Source of the DNA: JARDZI01 sp041639705
GTDB lineage: Bacteria; Bacillota; Clostridia; Clostridiales; Caloramatoraceae
Length of the DNA: 5,341 nt
Reading direction: 5' to 3'
Assembly: GCA_041639705.1 (NCBI GenBank)
Contig: JBEQBT010000237.1
Span: 1-5,341 of the forward strand
The position numbers and the translations under genes are program-made. Below the pieces are notes generated by a model. It saw only the letters and a list, made by a program, of their open reading frames with translations, made no database searches and was not told the origin of the DNA. Shown piece by piece: positions 1 to 4,744 of this stretch. Position 1 is the first letter of the stretch, and every line of letters starts with the position of its first letter.

Positions 1-111
1 TCCCTACTTACCATTATGCTGGCAGCCAGAATTTACAAAGGACTTCTTTTATACACTGGACAGAAGCTTAGCTTTAAGATGATAGGCAATGTATTAAAAA
101 CTAATAAATAA
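1..111 (+). CDS. ABC-2/NatB-like transporter permease, C-terminal fragment
   Basis: Frame 1 is open from the first base and ends at TAA 109-111, giving the last 36 residues of a protein whose start lies outside the window. The visible part contains a short hydrophobic stretch, then AARIYKGLLLYTGQKLSF and a lysine-rich tail. This pattern (end of the last membrane helix, an A-R-I-Y segment, a Leu-rich stretch with Y-x-G-x-K, then a short basic cytoplasmic tail) is how ABC-2 permeases of the NatB/YhaP type usually end. Such proteins form the membrane channel of an export ABC transporter together with a separate ATPase. It is the only + strand gene supported here and it converges with the minus-strand genes. 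The family call rests on a short tail and on recognition of the pattern, so the substrate cannot be stated. Confidence 0.7.
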   Translation, partial: SLLTIMLAARIYKGLLLYTGQKLSFKMIGNVLKTNK

Positions 112-119
112 AGCTCTAA

Positions 120-192
120 GCCTTTCCAGTGTGGGAGGGACAGTTCTCATTTATTCCGGTATATTAGGTGTGACTTGTGACGTGGCTGTCAC
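120..192. repeat. Degenerate REP-like palindromic sequence
   Basis: This stretch contains GGGAGGGACAGTTCTCA (133-149) and, further right, GTGAC (177-181), a six-base loop and GTCAC (188-192). GGACAG at 138-143 is also roughly complementary to CTGTCACCC at 186-194. The core resembles the GGGACGGTTCTC type of repeat that is scattered through many Clostridia genomes and often linked to REP-associated (IS200-like) transposases. That resemblance is from memory and the copy is imperfect, so it would be a decayed element. It overlaps the 3' end of the small ORF at 164-322. Confidence 0.35.
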
Positions 193-322
193 CCTTCCCA
201 TAACACCATCGTTTTGGCTTTAACACCGTCTTTGCCAAGCTTGATGATGTAGCACTTGTAATAACAATTAATGTTAACATTACTGCAAATATTGCTGATA
301 ATCTTGCTCCAAATTTTGGCAT
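164..322 (-). CDS. Small putative secreted peptide (52 aa), possibly truncated
   Basis: ATG at 322 is preceded by a good ribosome-binding site (AAGGGAG, seven bases upstream), and the ORF runs to TAA at 164-166. Residues 1-7 are basic (MPKFGAR) and residues 8-25 form a hydrophobic core (LSAIFAVMLTLIVITSAT). A small-residue region ending SSSLA (26-30) would suit signal peptidase I, releasing a basic peptide of about 22 residues that starts KTVLKPKRWCYGKG and has a single Cys at residue 40. The final eight to ten residues come from the GTGAC/GTCAC repeat rather than from recognisable protein sequence, so the gene may be cut short. The leader resembles those of short clostridial secreted or AgrD-like peptides, but the usual AgrD tail (Q-P-x-x-P) is absent. 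I do not recognise a function. The signal peptide and ribosome-binding site are seen; expression is inferred. Confidence 0.5.
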   Translation of the reverse strand: MPKFGARLSAIFAVMLTLIVITSATSSSLAKTVLKPKRWCYGKGDSHVTSHT

Positions 323-329
323 AGATGTA

Positions 330-336
330 CTCCCTT
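330..336 (-). promoter_or_regulatory. Ribosome-binding site of the small secreted ORF
   Basis: On the minus strand this reads AAGGGAG, seven bases before the ATG at 322. It is the main support, apart from the signal peptide, that the short ORF is translated. Confidence 0.55.
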
Positions 337-437
337 AATGCGTAAAGTTACTATATTTTTAATCAATTTATATTATACATTTTTAAATTTTTACTCACAA
401 AGTTAAAAGTATCATTGTTTACCAGATATTCTCAGGG

Positions 438-495
438 TGGCAGCCATATGAGTTATTACTAATTCATGCAAAAGTAATAACTCATATGGCTGCCA
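438..495. repeat. Palindromic repeat element, copy 1 (23-bp perfect arms)
   Basis: The arms at 438-460 and 473-495 are perfectly complementary over 23 bp, around a 12-base loop (AATTCATGCAAA). Each arm carries GGCAGCCATATGAGTTA or its complement. A second, shorter copy lies at 3979-4025 in the same orientation. The element sits about 85 bases beyond the stop of the anti-sigma gene, so minus-strand transcripts running past that gene would fold into a very stable hairpin. There is no T-run after the hairpin on the minus strand, and only ATTT follows it on the + strand, so it is not a standard intrinsic terminator. A small dispersed non-autonomous element or a transcript 3'-end stabiliser are both possible. 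Confidence 0.85.
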
Positions 496-580
496 TTTAT
501 CCGGTGCTCTTTTATAAAAATTTGCTGCAAATCGGCATGTTCAACAACAAAATTGGCTTCCGTTGACCGAATCATGGCAA

Positions 581-1780
581 TCACTGAATATATTTTGATG
601 GAATTACATTGTCTATTTCAAATGTCATTATTGCTCCGGATTCATACAATTCTATTAAATCTTGGGCTTCTCCATATATTAATGCTCCATAGGTATTGAC
701 TCCCTTTTCTTCTGCGTAAACTAAAGCACCTTTATAATCATATGCTCTAGAATCTCCTACCAGTGCAGAAACTGCCTCCTTATGATCCACAAGATATCTT
801 AGAAGGCTTTTATAACGCATAGCATATATGTCTGGCAATTTTTCATAATTTCTCATATAATCAACTAACTGGAACCCCGGATACTTTTCTTCATCAACTA
901 CATCACCAGATTGAAAACTATCATTAGGTCCAATGGAAAAGCCCACTAATTGCTGTCCTTGTTTTTCATTAGTACGAACTGCAATCCATTTAAAACCAAC
1001 TTTTGTATATTCATTCTTAACCTTAAATAACTCTTCCATGGTCAAATCCTCTGAAAAACGAGTCCATGCCGAAATATATGAAGTAGCTGGTAACTTTTTC
1101 ACATCTTCAATTTGTGTATTTGAATATCCTCTTATGCTTTCCAATGCTTTTTGATATTCCTCGCTTCCTTCCTCAGCAATGGAAAATTCGCCGAATGCTC
1201 TATATTTACGAGGATAAAAATCTTCAAAGGTACCTATACGCATATTTCTCCTGATTTGAGCATTAATTGTCTCTTTTTCCTTTGTGAATAAATTTTTTCT
1301 TGTATAGATTAAATCATATTTGCCGAAGCCCAAATCCCCAGCGAAAACAGAAACCAATCCATATCCAGGCATTGAAACTTCAGTAATCGCTCTTAAATCA
1401 AAGGATATATCCTTAGAATATTTTTGTCCTCCGGTTTTGGCAGTAGGATTATAATAATTTTGGGAAACTAATGGAGATATGACATACTGAGTTATCAAAA
1501 AAATAGCTAAAACACAAGCAACTGATATACCTATTACTGCAGCCAGTCTTCTGTTAACTGTCCTATTAATCTCTCTGGCTATATTCTCATTATTATTTTT
1601 ACTTTTTTTATTAGATATTTCATGATAGCTGTCATCTTCCAGACCAATGGATTTTTCTATCTCTTCTGCCAGGTAATCATTTATTGCTTCACTTTTTTCA
1701 AGTTCTTCTTCCACAAGTAACCTTTCTTCATTTGCTAATGTGCCATCTTTATACCTTTTTAATAGTTCACGAAATGTCAT
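581..1780 (-). CDS. Membrane anti-sigma factor (Sigma_reg N/C-type, YhdL-like)
   Basis: This 399-residue protein probably binds and holds the ECF sigma factor encoded just upstream. Residues 1-75 are charged and helical (MTFRELLKRYKDGTLANEE, then an acidic stretch), as expected of a cytoplasmic sigma-binding segment. Residues 79-101 form one hydrophobic helix (LAAVIGISVACVLAIFLITQ), and residues 105-399 would lie outside the membrane. The external part contains SYISAWTRFSEDLTMEELF followed by KWIAVRTN (residues 234-271), which resembles the Sigma_reg_C domain of Firmicutes anti-sigma factors such as B. subtilis YhdL. The start is fixed by AGGAGG seven bases upstream and by an ATGA overlap with the sigma stop, which implies translational coupling. 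Length and topology look complete, and no catalytic protease motif is seen. The partner assignment is inferred from gene order. No terminator with a T-run follows, only the palindrome at 438-495. Confidence 0.82.
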   Translation of the reverse strand: MTFRELLKRYKDGTLANEERLLVEEELEKSEAINDYLAEEIEKSIGLEDDSYHEISNKKSKNNNENIAREINRTVNRRLAAVIGISVACVLAIFLITQYVISPLVSQNYYNPTAKTGGQKYSKDISFDLRAITEVSMPGYGLVSVFAGDLGFGKYDLIYTRKNLFTKEKETINAQIRRNMRIGTFEDFYPRKYRAFGEFSIAEEGSEEYQKALESIRGYSNTQIEDVKKLPATSYISAWTRFSEDLTMEELFKVKNEYTKVGFKWIAVRTNEKQGQQLVGFSIGPNDSFQSGDVVDEEKYPGFQLVDYMRNYEKLPDIYAMRYKSLLRYLVDHKEAVSALVGDSRAYDYKGALVYAEEKGVNTYGALIYGEAQDLIELYESGAIMTFEIDNVIPSKYIQ

Positions 1781-2271
1781 ATAAAATCCTCCTTATTCAT
1801 AAGTTCCTTCAAGAATTTTCTTGCTCTGCTGATTAACATCCTGCCCGCTCCAGGTGAAATATTCATAATTACTGAAATTTCCTTCAGTTGTATGTTGCTA
1901 AAATAATATAGTGTAATAATCTCTTTGTAAGTCTGAGGAAGGTATTGAATAGCTTCATATAAAATCAGTCTTTCCTCCTCCTTAATTAGCGAACCTAAAA
2001 CATCCATTTCAGAAATTGTTATAATATCCTTATTAAGATTATTAGACAGATACTTTTTCTTTTTAATTCCATCCAGCCAAAGATTTTTGCATACACGTAA
2101 AAGCCAATATTTAAATTCTCCATCATTTTTATTCAATGAAATTAATGCCTTGAAAAAAGTGTCACTCACTAATTCCTGAGCTTCATAATGCTCCTTGCAA
2201 AGTGAAAAAGCATATAGATATACTTCTTTAGCATATTGCTTATATAATTGTTCTAATGATTGATTGTTCAT
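1777..2271 (-). CDS. ECF RNA polymerase sigma factor
   Basis: This 164-residue alternative sigma factor has the two-domain ECF layout. Region 2 spans roughly residues 6-72 (LEQLYKQYAKEVYLYAFSL, then the AQELVSDTFFKAL helix and YWLLRVCKNLWLDGIKKKK). A linker covers about 73-100, and region 4 spans about 103-157 (YLPQTYKEIITLYYF, then the helix-turn-helix QLKEISVIMNISPGAGRMLISRARKFL, which contacts the -35 element). No region 1 or 3 is present, as usual for this class. The frame is open for 24 more codons to an ATG at 2343, but that extension is Phe/Cys-rich and unlike a sigma N-terminus. The ATG at 2271 has AAAGGGTG nine bases upstream and starts directly before region 2, so I prefer it. The stop overlaps the anti-sigma start by four bases. 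The target regulon cannot be read from the window; cell-envelope stress is the common role for such pairs. Confidence 0.9.
   Translation of the reverse strand: MNNQSLEQLYKQYAKEVYLYAFSLCKEHYEAQELVSDTFFKALISLNKNDGEFKYWLLRVCKNLWLDGIKKKKYLSNNLNKDIITISEMDVLGSLIKEEERLILYEAIQYLPQTYKEIITLYYFSNIQLKEISVIMNISPGAGRMLISRARKFLKELMNKEDFI
1788..1793 (-). promoter_or_regulatory. Ribosome-binding site of the anti-sigma gene
   Basis: AGGAGG on the minus strand lies seven bases before the ATG at 1780, inside the last codons of the sigma gene. A strong site within the overlap suggests the two proteins are made in a fixed ratio. Confidence 0.8.
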
Positions 2272-2280
2272 ATGCTTTAT

Positions 2281-2288
2281 CACCCTTT
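2281..2288 (-). promoter_or_regulatory. Ribosome-binding site that sets the sigma factor start
   Basis: AAAGGGTG on the minus strand is nine bases before the ATG at 2271. It supports that start over the in-frame ATG at 2343, which would add 24 residues without homology to the family. Confidence 0.55.
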
Positions 2289-2293
2289 CACCT

Positions 2294-2322
2294 AATAAAC
2301 GATTGAAAATAAAAAATGTCAC
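2294..2322 (-). promoter_or_regulatory. Possible vegetative-type promoter before the sigma gene
   Basis: On the minus strand GTGACA (2317-2322) matches five of six bases of the -35 consensus TTGACA. It is 17 bases from TTTATT (2294-2299), which matches four of six of TATAAT. Transcription from here would begin only about 15 bases before the ATG at 2271, very close to the ribosome-binding site. The region is AT-rich and other weak matches exist, so this is only a candidate. No clear ECF-type autoregulatory pair (AAC at -35, CGT at -10 with about 16 bases between) was found. Confidence 0.25.
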
Positions 2323-2482
2323 TCTACAAAAAAATTTACACAAGCAATTAAGTAAAGTTAATAAGCCTGTTTTGTATGGATTTAAAAAGGGTTGTCCAAT
2401 GTATTGGCTCTGGCATAGTCTACTGGGTATGGATGCTTAGTGCAATTTTTATGGCTGGTGCTTATTGGATTCCTCAGGTCAT

Positions 2483-3877
2483 CTATTCTTCATAAGAAAT
2501 AATAGGAGTTCCCTCCTCTATATTTTCAAAAATCTTTTTAGTTAAATAAAATGGGGCATTTACGCATCCATGTGTTCCGCTTCTCTTGTATATATCTCCT
2601 CCAAAAGAATATCTCCAGCTTGCATCATGTATTCCTATATTCCCGTAAAAAGGCATCCAATAGGTTACTTCCGCTTCATAATCTTCTCCTACTAAGGTTG
2701 CACTCTCTTGTTTATAATTAAGCATATAGGTTCCAAGGACAGTTGAATATCCCTTATTGGGATTGCCTGTTACCACGGAACCATGGGTTATCAGCCTGCC
2801 ATACTTATAAAACCATAAATGCTGTCTTGTTATATTTATTTCTACATAGGTATTGCCTATTTCTTTTTCATCCCTGGATAAAGCCCTTTGAGAATATACA
2901 GGTTCCTTTTCCAGTACTTCACCAAGCTTTATATTTTCTAATAATGCTTTTGTTTCAGTAGCACGATTGATTTTCCACCCATAAAGGCCACCCTTAACTT
3001 CTACTATTTTACCAAGGGAGGTTTTAAAACTTCTTGCTGCTCCTACTGTATCATATTTTTTACTTAATACCTGCATATATTCCCTAACTGCCTTTTCATT
3101 TATTACTGCATTCAAATTTTCATCAACACTAAGCCATTCATTTATTATATTACCATCCAATATGACCTTTTCAGTTCCAAATATATAAGTGATTTTTGCT
3201 GATACATACTTGTTTAGTAAATCCCTGGTTTCAGGAGCTTTATCAGATCTTATAGTGTATTCTGGATTTTCATAGCATTGCTTTTCATTTAAATCTAATT
3301 TCTTTTCTCCTTTTAATATACTAATTTCTATAGCTTTATTAAATTTATCCCTATTTATCTTATTTCCATATACTTCTTCAATCATTTCATAGGAACCATT
3401 TGAATACTTAAAGCTTACATTTCGTGGTTCTATAATAACTTTATTCAAACCATTTAATTCCCCTATTTTATTTTTCAGCTTATCCTTGCTATAAATAAAT
3501 AAATCATCAGCATAGTATTTTTGACTCTTTATTAATGGGCTTATCCATTTAAATGAATTTTGAATATGATAAATTTTGTAAATGCTATTTTTTTCATTGA
3601 ACCGCATTTCTATATCCTGTCCAGTTATTTTTTCTATTTCCCCGTTTCTTTCTATTAACTGCAGCTTATAATCTTTAATATAACTTTTAATTATATCATC
3701 TGCATCCTCGTATGCTTTTAATGAGACATCAACTCCGTTTATTACCGTGTTAAAGAAGAAGTGATTAGCAAAATATATTGAACCGAGCAAATATATCAAT
3801 ACAATTGAAGCTGTTAAAATAATAATATTCCCTGCAAATTCATTTTTGAAAAGCTTTTTTATTTCAATATTCTTCAT
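2483..3877 (-). CDS. Membrane-anchored L,D-transpeptidase (YkuD domain)
   Basis: This 464-residue enzyme is predicted to form 3-3 cross-links in peptidoglycan (or attach proteins to it) outside the membrane, a reaction insensitive to most beta-lactams. Residues 1-16 are basic and cytoplasmic, and 17-37 form a single membrane helix (GNIIILTASIVLIYLLGSIYF). Residues about 45-330 resemble two PG_binding_4 domains; the second ends with the family-like GGLYGWKINRATETKALL (296-313). The YkuD catalytic domain covers about 344-463. It begins YVEINITRQHLWFYKYGRL and contains the active-site set IGIHDASWR (His417) and SGTHGCVNAP (His436, catalytic Cys438). All key residues are present and the length is normal for clostridial members. 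ATG at 3877 has GAAGGG 11 bases upstream. It is separated from the sigma gene by 211 bases and from the vWA gene by 153 bases, so it may be transcribed alone. Confidence 0.93.
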   Translation of the reverse strand: MKNIEIKKLFKNEFAGNIIILTASIVLIYLLGSIYFANHFFFNTVINGVDVSLKAYEDADDIIKSYIKDYKLQLIERNGEIEKITGQDIEMRFNEKNSIYKIYHIQNSFKWISPLIKSQKYYADDLFIYSKDKLKNKIGELNGLNKVIIEPRNVSFKYSNGSYEMIEEVYGNKINRDKFNKAIEISILKGEKKLDLNEKQCYENPEYTIRSDKAPETRDLLNKYVSAKITYIFGTEKVILDGNIINEWLSVDENLNAVINEKAVREYMQVLSKKYDTVGAARSFKTSLGKIVEVKGGLYGWKINRATETKALLENIKLGEVLEKEPVYSQRALSRDEKEIGNTYVEINITRQHLWFYKYGRLITHGSVVTGNPNKGYSTVLGTYMLNYKQESATLVGEDYEAEVTYWMPFYGNIGIHDASWRYSFGGDIYKRSGTHGCVNAPFYLTKKIFENIEEGTPIISYEE

Positions 3878-3888
3878 ACCTGTTTATA

Positions 3889-3894
3889 CCCTTC
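3889..3894 (-). promoter_or_regulatory. Ribosome-binding site of the L,D-transpeptidase gene
   Basis: GAAGGG on the minus strand lies 11 bases before the ATG at 3877. The spacing is a little long, but no better site is nearby and the protein begins sensibly at this ATG, with basic residues then a membrane helix. Confidence 0.5.
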
Positions 3895-3978
3895 ATCAAA
3901 AACATAATCTATTAAATAACTAATTAATAATATGTTTATATTTTTGATTTTAAGACTTTGGTTTCAAATATAGGGTAA

Positions 3979-4025
3979 GGCAGCCATATGAGTTACATGC
4001 AAAAGTAATAACTCATATGGCTGCC
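3979..4025. repeat. Palindromic repeat element, copy 2 (17-bp perfect arms)
   Basis: The arms at 3979-3995 and 4009-4025 are perfectly complementary over 17 bp with a 13-base loop. Bases 3979-3995 equal 439-455, and bases 3996-4029 equal 465-498, so this is the same element as copy 1 with nine bases (TTACTAATT, 456-464) missing. It begins five bases after the vWA stop codon, so it would form a hairpin at the 3' end of that transcript. No T-run follows on the minus strand (TTACCCTATATTTG), so intrinsic termination is not well supported. Confidence 0.85.
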
Positions 4026-4030
4026 ATTTC

Positions 4031-4666
4031 TCATTCAAAGTCCTCATCAATCTCAGCCTTCCAATCATCATTTATCCTTCCACTCGCTCTCATCTCACTA
4101 ACTACACAGCTAACCACATTATAATTCAATTTCGTCCCTTCACTGTCCCCATTATAATTTGCGGCCCTGTCAGCCCCTATTCCAAATCTTGCGGCTGTAG
4201 AAATAGCGTCAATGTTGGCACCTAAAAAAATAAACTCCCATCCGTACTTTTCCTTCTCAAGTTCAACCATTTTTCTAATTTTATCGTAGGTATATTCTTG
4301 GCTGGCATTTTCCATACCGTCAGTTGTTATTACGAATATGGTCTTGTCCGTGCGCTGCTCTTCCATGGTGTGTCTTTGTGCATTGACTATTTTTTGAATC
4401 GTCCTGCCAATAGCATCTAGTAGTGCTGTTGTGCCCCGGACAAAATAATCCTTTTCTGTTATCAGGCTGACACCCTTGATGTTTATTCTGTCATGAAGGA
4501 GCTGGTATTGGTCATCAAAAAGCACTGTAGTTACGATGGCTTCACCCTCTTCATCCTTCTGTTTATTAATCAAAGAATTGTAGCCGCCTATGGTGTCGGA
4601 TTCCAGTCCTGACATTGAACCGCTCCTATCAAGAATAAATACTAATTCTGTTATATTTGTTTTCAT
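4031..4666 (-). CDS. von Willebrand factor A (vWA) domain protein
   Basis: This 211-residue protein is almost entirely one vWA domain, a metal-dependent binding fold. It has no signal peptide or membrane helix, so it should be cytoplasmic. The metal-ion-dependent adhesion site is complete: DRSGS (Asp13, Ser15, Ser17), the Thr of RGTTALLDAIG (Thr79/Thr80) and the Asp of FVITTDGMEN (Asp116). The C-terminal third contains WEFIFLGANIDA, typical of bacterial vWA proteins of the TerY/YegL-like kind, and the tail is acidic. An in-frame ATG at 4687 would add seven residues (MKGRITI). I chose 4666 because GGGAGG lies nine bases before it and no site precedes 4687. The gene lies 78 bases after the HTH gene on the same strand and may share its transcript. 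The binding partner is unknown. Confidence 0.9.
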   Translation of the reverse strand: MKTNITELVFILDRSGSMSGLESDTIGGYNSLINKQKDEEGEAIVTTVLFDDQYQLLHDRINIKGVSLITEKDYFVRGTTALLDAIGRTIQKIVNAQRHTMEEQRTDKTIFVITTDGMENASQEYTYDKIRKMVELEKEKYGWEFIFLGANIDAISTAARFGIGADRAANYNGDSEGTKLNYNVVSCVVSEMRASGRINDDWKAEIDEDFE

Positions 4667-4709
4667 AATTGTTATCCTCCCTTTCATTTATGATAATAGG
4701 ATAACAATT
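4667..4709 (-). promoter_or_regulatory. Inverted repeat enclosing the vWA ribosome-binding site
   Basis: AATTGTTATCC (4667-4677) and GGATAACAATT (4699-4709) are perfect 11-bp inverted repeats with a 21-base spacer. In the minus-strand mRNA the arm next to the start codon includes the last two G of the GGGAGG ribosome-binding site and all nine bases before the AUG. Pairing of the arms would therefore hinder translation initiation. A DNA operator for a dimeric repressor is an alternative reading. The repeat is directly visible; its function is inference. Confidence 0.5.
4676..4681 (-). promoter_or_regulatory. Ribosome-binding site that sets the vWA start
   Basis: GGGAGG on the minus strand is nine bases before the ATG at 4666. 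It overlaps by two bases the arm of the 11-bp inverted repeat and favours 4666 over the in-frame ATG at 4687. Confidence 0.75.
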
Positions 4710-4724
4710 TATTGATGGTTATTG

Positions 4725-4741
4725 GTCGCTTTTAAAGCGAC
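4725..4741. other. 17-base dyad between the HTH and vWA genes
   Basis: GTCGCTTT (4725-4732) and AAAGCGAC (4734-4741) are perfect inverted repeats around one base. The dyad begins three bases after the HTH stop. On the minus strand it is followed by CAATAACC rather than a T-run, so it is at best a weak terminator for the HTH gene. A binding site for a dimeric regulator, possibly the HTH protein itself, fits equally well. Confidence 0.45.
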
Positions 4742-4744
4742 ATT

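Noticed and set aside
933..1154. Plus-strand ORF of 73 codons inside the anti-sigma gene
   Set aside because: It is antisense to a well-supported gene, has Cys/Ser-rich composition typical of shadow frames, and lacks a ribosome-binding site.
2272..2343. In-frame upstream ATG for the sigma factor at 2343
   Set aside because: The added 24 residues (MCKFFCRVTFFIFNRLLGER and four more) are unlike any sigma N-terminus, no ribosome-binding site precedes 2343, and the ATG at 2271 has both a site and the expected domain boundary.
2376..2495. Plus-strand 39-codon hydrophobic ORF in the gap before the sigma gene
   Set aside because: It contains YWVWMLSAIFMAGAYW and looks membrane-like, but no ribosome-binding site precedes it, it overlaps the end of the transpeptidase gene, and no family is recognised. 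It is probably chance.
2743..2961. Plus-strand ORF of 72 codons inside the transpeptidase gene
   Set aside because: It is antisense to the conserved YkuD and PG-binding region, and its sequence is low in charged residues with no recognisable motif.
3900..3937. Imperfect inverted repeat AAACATA...TATGTTT in the transpeptidase leader
   Set aside because: Apart from one G-C pair, the pairing bases are all A-T, with an internal loop. Such repeats are expected by chance in this AT-rich stretch.
3960..3966. TGAAACC on the minus strand as an ECF -35 element before the transpeptidase
   Set aside because: The -35 match is good, but no CGT-type -10 motif occurs about 16 bases downstream, where the sequence is AT-only.
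4699..4709. Similarity of GGATAACAATT to half of the E. coli lac operator
   Set aside because: The match covers only 11 bases, the partner arm differs from the lac operator, and the surrounding DNA is clearly native clostridial sequence, so neither vector DNA nor a LacI site is supported.
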